DNA of 61,285 bases from Fredinandcohnia aciditolerans (GTDB taxonomy: Bacteria; Bacillota; Bacilli; Bacillales; Bacillaceae_L). Of the stretch, positions 1 through 9,024 are shown piece by piece. Each line of letters begins with the position of its first letter. The first letter of the stretch is position 1. The DNA lies in assembly GCA_003640645.1 (NCBI GenBank), contig QGHH01000029.1, positions 1 to 61,285 of the forward strand, given 5' to 3'. The position numbers and the translations under genes were made by a program. The notes below the pieces were generated by a model. It saw nothing but the letters and a program-made list of their open reading frames with translations, was not told the origin of the DNA and ran no database searches.

Positions 1-15
1 TTAGCCATACAAAAA

Positions 16-71
16 TACTCCCCCAAAGGAAACAGATTTTTTATTTCATCTGTCTACCTTTAGGGGAGCAT
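16..71 (-). terminator. Large hairpin terminator downstream of ftsZ
   Basis: The two arms (about 16-37 and 49-71) pair with only a few mismatches around an A/T loop, and on the minus strand the hairpin is followed by a run of Ts (positions 15-11). It lies beyond the intergenic repeat at 121-222 and is the first good stop for the ftsA-ftsZ transcript. The long near-symmetric arms could also come from a small inverted-repeat element. Confidence 0.6.
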
Positions 72-120
72 ATCAAAATTGTCGAATGCCTTTTTAGATA
101 TTTATGAAGTTTTTTTATTG

Positions 121-222
121 TCTGGCTCAATGTAAAAGCCCATCGCTTCCGAAGACAAAAAGTGCCTTCTGTCAGCGCCGTTCTTATGCTTGTTGCCGAT
201 AGGTATGCGCCTTGCGCTTTTC
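121..222 (-). repeat. Dispersed intergenic repeat, family 1, copy A
   Basis: Read on the minus strand it begins with AAGCGCAAGGCGC, passes through GGCAACAAGCATAAG and GACAGAAGG, and then TTCGGAAGCGATGGGC. The same ordered blocks recur at 42386-42500, and the 3-prime part recurs at 29550, 58011 and 60930. No ORF fits it. It sits directly after the ftsZ stop codon, so it is probably transcribed as part of the ftsZ 3-prime UTR. Confidence 0.65.
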
Positions 223-225
223 TTT

Positions 226-1386
226 TTATCCTCTTCTGTTACGGTTACGTAGGAATGTTGGTACATCAATTTCTTCTTCTACATGAACTGCACTACGTGT
301 ATTTATTTCCTGAACCGGCTCCTCACGTCTAATCTCTCTTCTTGGCGAAACCTGAACCTGTGGTTGAGGTTGTGCTTGGGCTTGTGGTTTAGTACTAAAT
401 GAAGGACGAGCTGGACGTGTTGGATTTACTTCTGCTTCTGTAAAACCAGTAGCAATAACAGTCACCACAATTTCTTCTTTTAGATTTTCATTAATAACAG
501 ATCCAAAAATCATGTTAACTTCCTGATCTGAAGCTGATGCAACAATATCTGCGGCCTCTTGTACCTCATAAAGACTTAGGTTTGTACCACCTGTAATATT
601 CATAAGGACACCTTGTGCACCATCAATTGATGTTTCAAGCAATGGACTTGATATAGCCTTCTTTGCAGCTTCAGCAGCGCGGTTTTCACCTGTTGCTACA
701 CCAATACCCATAAGAGCAGAACCTCTATTAGACATAATTGTTTTTACGTCAGCAAAGTCAAGGTTGATTAAGCCTGGTACAGCTATTAAGTCAGAAATAC
801 CCTGTACCCCTTGACGCAACACATTGTCTGCTTCACGGAATGCTTCAAGCATTGGCGTATTTTTATCAACTATTTCTAGGAGACGGTCGTTCGGAATGAC
901 AATCAGCGTGTCAACTGATTCCTTCATTGCACCAATACCGCCGGCAGCTTGCGTTTGACGCTTTCTACCTTCAAAAGTGAAAGGTCTTGTTACTACACCT
1001 ACTGTTAGAGCACCTAAATCTTTTGAAATTTGGGCAATTACAGGTGCAGCACCTGTACCTGTTCCACCACCCATACCTGCAGTAACAAATACCATATCGG
1101 CTCCTTTGAGAGCTTCTTCAATTTGTTCCCTGCTTTCTTCCGCAGCTTTCTTTCCTACTTCCGGATTGGCTCCGGCACCTAAACCGCGAGTTAATTTCCC
1201 ACCGATTTGCATTTTTATTTCAGCTTTTGAAAGATTTAAGGCTTGGGCATCTGTATTAACTGCGATAAACTCGACGCCTTGAACACCATGTTCAATCATT
1301 CGGTTAACCGCGTTATTTCCACCGCCACCTACACCGATTACTTTTATAGTAGCTAATTGATCAACGTTTGTATCAAACTCTAACAT
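226..1386 (-). CDS. ftsZ: Cell division GTPase FtsZ
   Basis: FtsZ is the tubulin-like GTPase that polymerises into the Z ring at mid-cell. The protein is 386 aa, close to the Bacillus norm. The N-terminal nucleotide-binding domain shows the glycine-rich [13 protein letters not shown] near residue 18 and the tubulin signature GGGTGTG at 106-112. A Q/P-rich linker with AQ-type repeats (about 320-365) follows, and the conserved C-terminal peptide DVPTFLRNR (residues 374-382) precedes a basic tail; this peptide binds FtsA, SepF and EzrA in related species. The start is supported by AGGAGG upstream. It follows ftsA after a 45-bp gap in the same transcript, so FtsA and FtsZ are co-expressed. Nothing is truncated. 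Confidence 0.98.
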   Translation of the reverse strand: MLEFDTNVDQLATIKVIGVGGGGNNAVNRMIEHGVQGVEFIAVNTDAQALNLSKAEIKMQIGGKLTRGLGAGANPEVGKKAAEESREQIEEALKGADMVFVTAGMGGGTGTGAAPVIAQISKDLGALTVGVVTRPFTFEGRKRQTQAAGGIGAMKESVDTLIVIPNDRLLEIVDKNTPMLEAFREADNVLRQGVQGISDLIAVPGLINLDFADVKTIMSNRGSALMGIGVATGENRAAEAAKKAISSPLLETSIDGAQGVLMNITGGTNLSLYEVQEAADIVASASDQEVNMIFGSVINENLKEEIVVTVIATGFTEAEVNPTRPARPSFSTKPQAQAQPQPQVQVSPRREIRREEPVQEINTRSAVHVEEEIDVPTFLRNRNRRG

Positions 1387-1431
1387 TATAAGATCCTCCT
1401 AATTTGCAAATATACTTCTCTTTTAAACTGA

Positions 1432-2724
1432 CTATTCAAAGAAGAGACCGAAAAACCTTTTAACTTTTTTCCCGATATTTTGCTCTTCTTTTGAGTTTTT
1501 AGGGTGACTTTTCGCTTGAGGCTGTCTAGCAGGTCTTTTCTCAGGATTTTCCACCTGGACAGTAGTGCTTATTTTTCTTCCTTGGATTCTTGCTTGCTCA
1601 TAAGCGAACTGTAACAGCCCTACACCTGTTGCGTATTGAGGTTCTCTAACACCAATATAGTCTGGCTTTGCAATTCTAACATTGTTTCGTAACACAATTT
1701 GAGATAGCTCTAATACTCCAGGCATATTTGCTACACCACCTGTAAGAACGAAGCCACCAGGAAGATCTCCTACACCCATTTTCTTAATTTCTTTTTGTGC
1801 TAATTGTAAAATTTCTTCTAATCTAGCTTCGATGATTTCAGAAATTTGTAATTGGGTAAATCTTTCATGTTGATCACTGCCAATAATTGGAACATCAAAC
1901 ACTTCTTCATCAGAAGCATCATCGTAAAAGGCATGTCCATGTTTAATTTTGATTTTCTCAGCATCTTCAGTAGATGTTCGTAAGCCAATTGCTAAATCCT
2001 TCGTAATATGGTCCCCACCAACAGGTAGAACACATGTTGTTTTTAAATGACCATTTTTGAAGAGTGCAATAGTTGTAGAACCTCCACCAATATCCACGAG
2101 AGCAACCCCTAAGTTTTTCTCATCATCAGATAAGGAAATTGAACCTGATGCTAGAGGTTGTAAGGAAATTGCGGTAATATCGAGTCCTGCTTTTTCTACA
2201 CAACGCAGCAGGTTATGTAAAATCGTACGTGAAGTTGTAATAATAGTTCCTTCTACTTCAAGCCTAACACCTAACATACCCCGTGGATCACTAATTTCAT
2301 CATATCCATCTACAATAAATTGTTTTGGAATCATATCGATAATTTCTCTTTCTGGTGGTAGAGAAATAAATTGTGCGGCATCGATTACACGTAGAACATC
2401 TTCATTGCTTATTTCGCGATTTTGACGAGACTCTGTAGAAACTGCCACTACTCCATGTGCATCCTGTAACTGAACATTGATAGCAGGGACGGATACAACT
2501 ACTTGATTAATAGAAATGCCTACCATTCTTTCTGCTTGCTCAACTGCCTTCTTAATAGAATGAACGGTTTCATCTATGTCTACAATTGAACCTTTTTTCA
2601 AACCTTCTGATTTAACATTACCCACACCTATTATGTTAAGAGAATCATCAACCATCTCACCGATGATAACCTTAACATTGGATGTACCGATGTCAAGACT
2701 AACACATATTTCATTGCTGTTCAT
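1432..2724 (-). CDS. ftsA: Cell division protein FtsA
   Basis: FtsA is an actin-like ATPase that tethers FtsZ filaments to the inner face of the membrane. The 430-aa protein opens with the actin-family phosphate-binding motif SLDIGTSNVKVIIG (residues 9-22), has the inserted 1C/SHS2 region in the first third and a second phosphate motif VALVDIGGGSTT in the middle. It ends in the amphipathic membrane-targeting helix KKVKRFFGLFFE, preceded by a charged linker. AAGGAGG lies at proper spacing before the ATG. It is directly upstream of ftsZ, and a sigma-H-like promoter lies about 95 bp upstream of the start. Confidence 0.98.
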   Translation of the reverse strand: MNSNEICVSLDIGTSNVKVIIGEMVDDSLNIIGVGNVKSEGLKKGSIVDIDETVHSIKKAVEQAERMVGISINQVVVSVPAINVQLQDAHGVVAVSTESRQNREISNEDVLRVIDAAQFISLPPEREIIDMIPKQFIVDGYDEISDPRGMLGVRLEVEGTIITTSRTILHNLLRCVEKAGLDITAISLQPLASGSISLSDDEKNLGVALVDIGGGSTTIALFKNGHLKTTCVLPVGGDHITKDLAIGLRTSTEDAEKIKIKHGHAFYDDASDEEVFDVPIIGSDQHERFTQLQISEIIEARLEEILQLAQKEIKKMGVGDLPGGFVLTGGVANMPGVLELSQIVLRNNVRIAKPDYIGVREPQYATGVGLLQFAYEQARIQGRKISTTVQVENPEKRPARQPQAKSHPKNSKEEQNIGKKVKRFFGLFFE

Positions 2725-2816
2725 TCTGTGGCACCTCCTTTTTTACATAACACATTTCTTATAACATTTTTCGAACAACAATTGACATTTTTCATAATAA
2801 TTTTTGTATATGAAAA

Positions 2817-2846
2817 ATATTCAACAACCATAGGGGTTTTCCCTTT
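2817..2846 (-). promoter_or_regulatory. Sigma-H-type promoter upstream of ftsA
   Basis: On the minus strand AAAGGGAAA is followed, after 12 bp, by GTTGAATAT. The sigma-H consensus is RNAGGAWWW, 11-12 bp, RNNGAATWW, so there is one mismatch. B. subtilis ftsAZ is known to have a sigma-H promoter that raises FtsZ at the onset of sporulation, so the location agrees. The match is by eye. Confidence 0.55.
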
Positions 2847-2853
2847 ATAAAAA

Positions 2854-3216
2854 TCAATTTTTTTCTATTTTATCACGAGAAAGGCTCCATTTGGATAAAA
2901 TTATTCGTCGGATCACCGCAATATTTTGGAATAGCCTTACTCCAAATGCGAAAACGGCTACCAAGTACAAGTCTACACCAAGATGCACACCTAGAAAAGC
3001 TAAACTTGCTGCCAATAAAATATTAAAAAAGAAACCAGAAACAAATACGGACTGATCATAAATATTTTGTAGATGGGCACGAATGCCACCAAACAAAGTA
3101 TCAAGAGCTGCTAAAACGGCAATCGATAAATAATTCGAATACTCTGCTGGAATTTTGAACTCCGATAACAGTCCGAGGATGATTCCGACTATTAGACCGA
3201 AAATTGGAAGCCACAT
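2854..3216 (-). CDS. sbp: Small basic protein Sbp (DUF1290)
   Basis: This is a 120-aa integral membrane protein with about three hydrophobic segments (roughly 1-18, 28-52 and 62-100) and a basic C-terminus. In B. subtilis sbp occupies the same place between ylxX and ftsA; its biochemical role is unknown. The first residues MWLPIFGLIVGIILGLLSE are typical of the DUF1290 family. GGTGG precedes the ATG. It starts 18 bp after the preceding DUF881 gene and is probably co-transcribed with it. Confidence 0.85.
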   Translation of the reverse strand: MWLPIFGLIVGIILGLLSEFKIPAEYSNYLSIAVLAALDTLFGGIRAHLQNIYDQSVFVSGFFFNILLAASLAFLGVHLGVDLYLVAVFAFGVRLFQNIAVIRRIILSKWSLSRDKIEKN

Positions 3217-3234
3217 GACTATGTTCCACCTTTA

Positions 3235-3945
3235 TCACTTTTTATCTGGTTCCATATTAGGTTGCATTTCTGTAATCCTAATTGGGTCATCAAATGCAGG
3301 AATTGTTACAACTTTACTTGGCTTTGATATTTTTAATCGCAGGTTATCAATAAAGAATTGACGCTCTGCTTCTGATGCTTTTAGCTTGTTATAAAGTCGT
3401 TCAGCATCGTCTGCAATAACTTTTATTTCAATTGGTAATGGATTTAGAGAATACGAATCAATTTTAGGTCTTCCTTGAATTTCTCGTATGACCGTTGTCG
3501 TAATAACACGGTGGCCGTCAATTGAAATCGCCTTTGCCTGATAAGAATTCAACTCATTCACTAGCCATCTCAACAAACTCGGAGAAATAGTTGTAGCTTG
3601 TCTTCCTGCTTCATTGAAAGATTGCTCAACTGTAATCGTTAGCCCAGGACCTGATACTTGAGTAAGTCCAGCCTGTTTCTTTAATTCATCAAGCGTATCT
3701 TTAAGAATAAGCATTTTACTGTCATCTCGTTGATTCTTGTATTGTTCCAATTTTGCTTCGTATGTATAAATTTTTGTTAATAATTCTGTATATAATTCTT
3801 TTGATTGCTTTAAATCCTCACGCAATTGCCATAAGTCACGTGTATCTCGTACTTCAGGTTCTTTAATGGTTTGGAATTGGACAGCAACCATAAAACCAAT
3901 TATACACGTAATCACAGTGAAGCTAATTCCTGTTTTTTTGTCCAA
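3235..3945 (-). CDS. ylxX: DUF881 family protein (YlxX type)
   Basis: A membrane-anchored protein with one N-terminal transmembrane helix (about residues 6-24 after the chosen start), a coiled coil with many E/K/L residues (about 35-90), and a DUF881 domain containing GPGLTITVEQS and YQAKAISIDGHRV. The chosen start is a TTG at 3945 because AGGTGG lies 5 bp before it; an upstream in-frame GTG at 3954 has no room for a ribosome binding site. It is one of two tandem DUF881 paralogues between divIB and sbp, as in B. subtilis. Its function is unknown; the location suggests a link to division or envelope work. Confidence 0.85.
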   Translation of the reverse strand: MDKKTGISFTVITCIIGFMVAVQFQTIKEPEVRDTRDLWQLREDLKQSKELYTELLTKIYTYEAKLEQYKNQRDDSKMLILKDTLDELKKQAGLTQVSGPGLTITVEQSFNEAGRQATTISPSLLRWLVNELNSYQAKAISIDGHRVITTTVIREIQGRPKIDSYSLNPLPIEIKVIADDAERLYNKLKASEAERQFFIDNLRLKISKPSKVVTIPAFDDPIRITEMQPNMEPDKK

Positions 3946-3980
3946 GAAAACCACCTAGCCTTCTATATCAAACATCCGGT

Positions 3981-4688
3981 TTATTCATTCGCTTTAAGTA
4001 ATGGGTCCATTTGAATTTGTGTTTTGTTCTCAATTTTCACGACTATATTATCTTGAATCAATTGGTCTGTAATTCCACCATTCATATTTAGAGCCGGTAT
4101 GAGGACATCGGGATCACCAATTGCTGTGATCACAAATGGTGCCGGATATGGTTTGCCATCAACCACTACAACTGGTCCATTACAGTATAAATACGAATCA
4201 TGACTAAGTCGTTTTCCATTTACCGAAACCGCTTGGGCACCAGATACATAAAGTTCGTTAATTACCTTAAATAAATGACTCTCATGCACTAGGTAATTAT
4301 TAACATCTTGTCCTGATGGAACGTAAGAGGAATCTTCAAGTGTAACTGAAACTCCTGGGCCTTTTACACCAATTTCACCAACGACCATCCGATATTTTTC
4401 TACTTCTTCAACAAGATTATAGTAAATTTGTTCCTGTTCCTCTTTGGCAAGGTCTTCTTCGATTGCTTGAATTTGATTTTGTTTCTCAATGAGCTTCAGT
4501 TGAAGCTCATTATTTTTTTCATTTTGTTCATTCAATTCCGTTCGTATTTTTGTCTCTTCATTCCATTGTTGTTCAGTGACATGACTTGATTCCATTTGTT
4601 CTTTTGTAAATTGGTACGAGAATGAAATCATAAAGCCAAGGACTAAGCAAACAAATGAAAGAACCACATGCTTACCCTTCACTTTCAT
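3981..4688 (-). CDS. ylxW: DUF881 family protein (YlxW type)
   Basis: A 235-aa protein with an N-terminal transmembrane helix (HVVLSFVCLVLGFMISF), a strongly charged coiled coil from about 35 to 90, and a C-terminal DUF881 domain with GPGVSVTLEDS and SGAQAVSVNGKRL. It is a paralogue of the next gene: the two share domain order and the pattern 'ISVNG-R plus ITAIGDP-like' in the C-terminal half. It overlaps the end of divIB by 17 bp, so the two are likely translationally coupled. The role is unknown. Confidence 0.85.
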   Translation of the reverse strand: MKVKGKHVVLSFVCLVLGFMISFSYQFTKEQMESSHVTEQQWNEETKIRTELNEQNEKNNELQLKLIEKQNQIQAIEEDLAKEEQEQIYYNLVEEVEKYRMVVGEIGVKGPGVSVTLEDSSYVPSGQDVNNYLVHESHLFKVINELYVSGAQAVSVNGKRLSHDSYLYCNGPVVVVDGKPYPAPFVITAIGDPDVLIPALNMNGGITDQLIQDNIVVKIENKTQIQMDPLLKANE

Positions 4689-5481
4689 CTGTTACCATCT
4701 CTCCTTCTTCACTGGTGCTCTCTTGTTCGTATGGAATAAACGTTGGTACTACATCTAGTTCAATATATCCATTTAGTGATGGATCCAATTCACTGACAAT
4801 TGTAGGATATGCTGTAATATTCTTCGCGAAATTTCGTACAGTAGCTTTTACTTCATACCCATCAATCATGTAAAGGGTCATCTGAAGAGGATCATATTCT
4901 GTAGGAGTATGGTGAATTTCAGAAATAAGCTTTGAAATTGAGGGTTGGATTTTATTCAGTTCCTTAATAAGCAACTTTAATGCTTCATCATCCCAGTCAA
5001 TTAAAATTGGCGCGTCCACTGGGATCGCTTTTGAACCAAATTTTTGGGCATTCTCAATAATCTTCCCATTTTCAAGGATTGGGTAAAAAGTATTATGACC
5101 ACTTATATATCCTACCCTTTTTAGCTCACTGACATTTATCTTTATATTATTGGGAAATTGCTTTTGAATCGTAACGTCCATAATTTCAGGGTGTTTTTTT
5201 ATATTTTGTTTAACTTCATCCTGATTAACCTTCCAAAAGCTTGTCCCAACATTTAATTTGCTTAGCTTTGAAATTTGTTCGGATGTGATATTTTGGTTGC
5301 CTGTAATAGTGATCTCACCGATTTTACTTAGAGGAGATTGGAAATAAAGAATTCCGGAAAGCAATAAAAAGAAAAAGGTTATGTACATAATCAAACGACG
5401 ATTAGCTTTTTGTTTTCTTCTTTGCTTAAGCTTTGGAATTCGGTCTTCTATTGTAACAACCTTTTGCTTTGCCAAATACAT
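4672..5481 (-). CDS. divIB: Cell division protein DivIB (FtsQ)
   Basis: DivIB is the bitopic FtsQ-family protein of the septal FtsL-DivIC-DivIB complex. The sequence has a basic cytoplasmic tail of about 30 residues (RIPKLKQRRKQKANRR), one transmembrane segment (about 31-50), a POTRA domain beginning GEITITGNQNIT, a beta domain, and an acidic C-terminal tail. The annotated ATG at 5481 lies only 3 bp from GGGG; the in-frame TTG at 5475 has better spacing and is an equally good start. It is followed by the DUF881 pair and is 200 bp downstream of murB. Confidence 0.92.
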   Translation of the reverse strand: MYLAKQKVVTIEDRIPKLKQRRKQKANRRLIMYITFFFLLLSGILYFQSPLSKIGEITITGNQNITSEQISKLSKLNVGTSFWKVNQDEVKQNIKKHPEIMDVTIQKQFPNNIKINVSELKRVGYISGHNTFYPILENGKIIENAQKFGSKAIPVDAPILIDWDDEALKLLIKELNKIQPSISKLISEIHHTPTEYDPLQMTLYMIDGYEVKATVRNFAKNITAYPTIVSELDPSLNGYIELDVVPTFIPYEQESTSEEGEMVTDESEG

Positions 5482-5584
5482 TCACCCCGCGAATCGAAAA
5501 TCTCCTGTAACCATCTTAATATAACAACATGTTCATTTTATATAGGCAAAAACATGCAGTGTAAAAATCCTTTGAACGAAAGAA

Positions 5585-5610
5585 TAAACGGCATGTATAC
5601 ATGCCGTTTA
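5585..5610. promoter_or_regulatory. 26-bp perfect palindrome between murB and divIB
   Basis: The bases TAAACGGCATGTA and their exact reverse complement abut with no spacer. There is no T-run following on the minus strand, so it is a poor intrinsic terminator. It lies about 105 bp upstream of divIB and 75 bp downstream of murB. It could be an operator for a dimeric regulator or an RNA processing stem; the sequence does not decide between them. Confidence 0.5.
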
Positions 5611-5683
5611 GAAACTTATACAGTAACACATACATGTTATTGTATTATATCATATTTTCCTAAGAAATGGGTGTAGAATCTGT

Positions 5684-6592
5684 CTAGATTCGACCAATTA
5701 TTTCAACTTCTGTTTCCATCCGCACACTGTGTAGAGTATAGATTTTCTCCTTTACGAATTGAATGAGATCAAGAACATCCTGCGCTTTTGCATTTCCGGC
5801 ATTCACAATAAAATTACCATGCATTTCGGATATTTTTGCTCCGCCAATTGTGTAGCCTTTCAAACCTGATTTTTCTACTAATTGTCCTGCATAATGCGGA
5901 AGTGGATTTCGGAAAATACTTCCAGCACAAGGGAGATCCCATGGTTGTGTATTCCTTCGATAGTCTTTATTTTTTTTCATGACTGCAGAAATATCCGCTT
6001 TATCCCCTTCAGTTAATTGAAACGTTGCCTCTACTACAATTCCAGGTCGTTTCTTTTGAAGGATCGAGGTACGGTAGGAATATTCCATTTCCTCATTTGA
6101 AAGCCATTCCAGACTACCGTCATCGAATAAAATATGTGCCTTAGTTAATATTTTGGAAATATCAGACCCATGTGCACCAGCGTTCATATAGACTCCACCA
6201 CCGATGGAACCAGGAATACCACTTGAAAATTCAAGTCCTGACAATCCTTTTTTTGCAATTTGTACAGCAAGACTTACGATTGAATAACCAGCACCAACAG
6301 TTAATATTGTACCTTGTAAGTCCATATGATTAATACCATTGCCTAGTTTAATAACTGCACCTTCAATACCTTTATCAGAAACTAGGAGATTTGAACCTCT
6401 TCCGATCGCTCGCCATTTAATTCCGTGTTTTTTTATTATTTCAAGGGTCTTTTTTAAGGATTCTATACTATTTGGTTCAATAAATAAATCGGCCGGACCA
6501 CCAATCTTGATAGTTGTATGCTTAGACAAAGGTTCATTCTCTATAACCTTTCCAACATTCGACTCTTGAAGTTCTTTCACTATTTTTTCCAT
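5684..6592 (-). CDS. murB: UDP-N-acetylenolpyruvoylglucosamine reductase MurB
   Basis: MurB is the FAD-dependent reductase that makes UDP-N-acetylmuramic acid in the cytoplasm. The FAD-binding PCMH domain is seen in NTTIKIGG-type [28 protein letters not shown] and [19 protein letters not shown]. The C-terminal MurB domain has GSIFRNP, the usual site of the catalytic serine, and [14 protein letters not shown]. The start at 6592 was preferred to the longer 6613 version because AAGGAGG lies just upstream of it. In the Bacillus order it sits between murG and divIB. Confidence 0.96.
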   Translation of the reverse strand: MEKIVKELQESNVGKVIENEPLSKHTTIKIGGPADLFIEPNSIESLKKTLEIIKKHGIKWRAIGRGSNLLVSDKGIEGAVIKLGNGINHMDLQGTILTVGAGYSIVSLAVQIAKKGLSGLEFSSGIPGSIGGGVYMNAGAHGSDISKILTKAHILFDDGSLEWLSNEEMEYSYRTSILQKKRPGIVVEATFQLTEGDKADISAVMKKNKDYRRNTQPWDLPCAGSIFRNPLPHYAGQLVEKSGLKGYTIGGAKISEMHGNFIVNAGNAKAQDVLDLIQFVKEKIYTLHSVRMETEVEIIGRI

Positions 6593-6674
6593 GATTACCT
6601 CCTTCATCTGCATCTCGACTCAGAACAGACATTACTGTAGTATATGCTCATTGTTGCTTTCATGGTACATTCGC

Positions 6675-7763
6675 CTAAATTAGATCATTCATTACATTGT
6701 AAAGACGACTTGCAGCATCTGGTATCCCAATTTCTGAAGAAGCTTTTTTCATTTCCTCAAGTTTTAATGGGTTTAAAAGAATTGAGTCAATGTCCTTAAT
6801 TAACTGAGAACCTGTAAGGTCTCTTTCAAGTCTCAAAATGGCTGCCCCCTTATCGCTTAGGGATCTTGCATTTTTCTCTTGATGATTATTTGTTACATAT
6901 GGGCTTGGTACTAAGATGCTTGGTAGTCCTAATGCAGTTAGTTCAGCTAAGGTTGTCGCACCTGCTCTAGCTACAACGAGGTCAACACCGGCTAGAACAT
7001 CCGGCATATTGTGAATAAACGGTCTGATGATTACATTATCTGGATTTCCAACCGCTTTTACCCGATTAAGTACATTATCATAATGAACCTCACCTGTAAC
7101 ATAGAGAAATTGATAATTCTTTTCCTTTACTTCAGATAAAGCACTCAAAAATGCGTCGTTAAGCGGCTTGGCACCTCTGCTTCCACCAACGAGTAAAACG
7201 GATTTTTGGGAACTATTCAGACCAACAGATTCTCTCCCCTTACTTCCATCTTTATCAATTACCTCAGACGCCCTTGGGTTTCCTGTGAGGATTACTTTTT
7301 CTTTAGGGAAAAACTGACCAGCTTCTTCAAAGCAGATTGCCACTTTGTCAACATATCGGCTTAAAAATTTATTTGTAAGGCCTGGTATACTATTTTGTTC
7401 ATGAATGATTGTTGGTATATGTAATTTTGATGCTGCGTATACAACAGGTCCACATACATAACCGCCTGTACCTATTACAACATCTGGTTTAAATTCTTTT
7501 ATAAACTTCTTACTATCTTGGACACCTTTTAGGAACCGAGTAATAGTTTTAATATTTTCAAAAGAAAGCTTTCGTTTGAATCCAGTGATATGGATTGTTT
7601 TAAATGGGATCCCTTCACGTGTTACAATATTGCTTTCCAACCCTTTTTCTGTGCCAATATAGAGAAATTCAGCCGAAGGATTAAGTTTTCTTATCTCTTT
7701 AATTAAGGCAAGCGCAGGATAAATATGCCCTCCTGTTCCACCACCACTAACAACTATTTTCAA
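6675..7763 (-). CDS. murG: UDP-GlcNAc:lipid I GlcNAc transferase MurG
   Basis: MurG adds GlcNAc to undecaprenyl-linked lipid I to give lipid II at the inner membrane face. The 362-aa GT-B fold protein starts with [15 protein letters not shown], the lipid-pyrophosphate binding glycine loop, and has [12 protein letters not shown] in the middle, then [16 protein letters not shown] for UDP-GlcNAc binding in the C-terminal half. The start codon is TTG at 7763, with GGAGGAG upstream. It follows spoVE by about 110 bp and a hairpin lies in that gap. Confidence 0.97.
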   Translation of the reverse strand: MKIVVSGGGTGGHIYPALALIKEIRKLNPSAEFLYIGTEKGLESNIVTREGIPFKTIHITGFKRKLSFENIKTITRFLKGVQDSKKFIKEFKPDVVIGTGGYVCGPVVYAASKLHIPTIIHEQNSIPGLTNKFLSRYVDKVAICFEEAGQFFPKEKVILTGNPRASEVIDKDGSKGRESVGLNSSQKSVLLVGGSRGAKPLNDAFLSALSEVKEKNYQFLYVTGEVHYDNVLNRVKAVGNPDNVIIRPFIHNMPDVLAGVDLVVARAGATTLAELTALGLPSILVPSPYVTNNHQEKNARSLSDKGAAILRLERDLTGSQLIKDIDSILLNPLKLEEMKKASSEIGIPDAASRLYNVMNDLI

Positions 7764-7802
7764 GGAAACTCCTCCCGTTTTTGGAAGTTTATCGTAAAAT
7801 TA

Positions 7803-7834
7803 GATTAACCCTGTTCAAGTAAACAGGGTTAATC
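7803..7834. other. Intercistronic hairpin between spoVE and murG
   Basis: GATTAACCCTGTT and AACAGGGTTAATC form a perfect 13-bp stem with a 6-nt loop. The minus strand is followed by TAATTTTAC rather than a clean T run, so it may be a weak terminator, an attenuator or a processing and stability stem rather than a full stop. It lies in the 5-prime region of murG. Confidence 0.5.
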
Positions 7835-7872
7835 TCTTTTCTAAGTATAACATATATTCATATGTTTTTGGG

Positions 7873-8970
7873 TTAATACCTTGAATACCTACTAATATTT
7901 AAAAGGACGCCGACTGCCATTAGCATTAAGGTTAATGAAGACCCTCCATAGCTTAAGAACGGAAGTGTTATTCCCGTTACAGGCATGAGACCAGTTACAA
8001 CTCCGATATTTATTATTACTTGAATCGCAATCATTCCAATAATTCCGATTCCTAGGAAACTTCCATATAAATCAGGTGCACCTAAAGCAATCCGTACGCC
8101 TCTCCAAAGTAGAATACTAAACAATATGATGACAAACGAACCACCGATAAAGCCTAACTCTTCTGCCAGAATGGCAAAAATGAAGTCAGTTTGAGGTTCT
8201 GGCAAGTAGAAAAACTTCTGTCGACTTTGCCCCAAACCTAAACCGAATAAGCCTCCAGGTCCAATTGCATAAAGAGATTGAATGATTTGAAACCCGGTAC
8301 CTAACGGGTCTTCCCATGGGTCTAAAAAGGATGTAATCCTTTTTATTCGATATGGAGCCGATAAAATTAAGGCAACAAACCCCGCTACTCCAATTAAACC
8401 CAGTCCTACAAAATGGGAGATTCTTGCCCCCGCAACATAGATCATCACAACACAAGTTCCAACCATTACTGTTCCCGTTCCTAAATCAGGCTGTAGCATA
8501 ATCATACTAAACGCCAGAAAAACAAGACCCAGTGATGGCATTAATCCTTTTTTAAAGGAAGTAATTTTCTTTTGATTCTCAGATAGAAATTTTGCCAAAA
8601 ACGCAATCATTGCTAATTTCATAAATTCTGATGGTTGAATTGAAAATGCTCCAACGCCAATCCAACTTTGAGAACCATTGCGCTCCATTCCAATTCCAGG
8701 GATTAGTACAGCAACCAATAAGACAAAACAAATTATGATTAGCACTTTTGCCCAGGTTCTCCAAGTCCAATAGTCCACATTCATGATGAAAAACATCGCA
8801 ATGACTCCAACACTTGCAAATAATAATTGTCTTTTAGCAAAGAAAAACGAATCATCGAATTTATATGTAGCCCATATTGCACTGGCACTGTACACCATAA
8901 TTAATCCAACTGCTAAAAGTGTAAGTGTTGTAATAATTAAAATGATATCCGGGGTCGTTCTCTGGGTCAC
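7873..8970 (-). CDS. spoVE: SEDS peptidoglycan polymerase SpoVE
   Basis: A polytopic SEDS-family glycosyltransferase (RodA/FtsW type, about 10 membrane helices) that makes spore cortex peptidoglycan together with SpoVD. Recognisable pieces are IGVGAFSIQPSEFMKL, LGTGFQIIQSLYAIGPGG, LPEPQTDFIFAILAEELGF and SYGGSSLTLMLMAVGVLLN, ending RYSRY as in B. subtilis SpoVE. A second SEDS gene (ftsW) is at 55.6 kb; the place between murD and murG and the C-terminus identify this one as SpoVE. A GTG at 8970, 8 bp from GAGGTG, fits better than the TTG at 8976. Confidence 0.95.
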   Translation of the reverse strand: MTQRTTPDIILIITTLTLLAVGLIMVYSASAIWATYKFDDSFFFAKRQLLFASVGVIAMFFIMNVDYWTWRTWAKVLIIICFVLLVAVLIPGIGMERNGSQSWIGVGAFSIQPSEFMKLAMIAFLAKFLSENQKKITSFKKGLMPSLGLVFLAFSMIMLQPDLGTGTVMVGTCVVMIYVAGARISHFVGLGLIGVAGFVALILSAPYRIKRITSFLDPWEDPLGTGFQIIQSLYAIGPGGLFGLGLGQSRQKFFYLPEPQTDFIFAILAEELGFIGGSFVIILFSILLWRGVRIALGAPDLYGSFLGIGIIGMIAIQVIINIGVVTGLMPVTGITLPFLSYGGSSLTLMLMAVGVLLNISRYSRY

Positions 8971-9024
8971 AATCAAAACACCTCTACATTCTAGATTCAG
9001 AGCTCTAGATTGTCCAAGCCCTTA

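Noticed and set aside
16-71. Near-symmetric hairpin considered as a MITE or insertion sequence end
   Set aside because: No transposase, no target duplication seen, and the T run on the minus strand explains it as the ftsZ terminator; kept only as a remark.
977-1282. 101-codon plus-strand ORF inside ftsZ
   Set aside because: Exact antisense of a highly conserved gene, with Pro/Ala-rich composition from the FtsZ glycine codons and no ribosome binding site.
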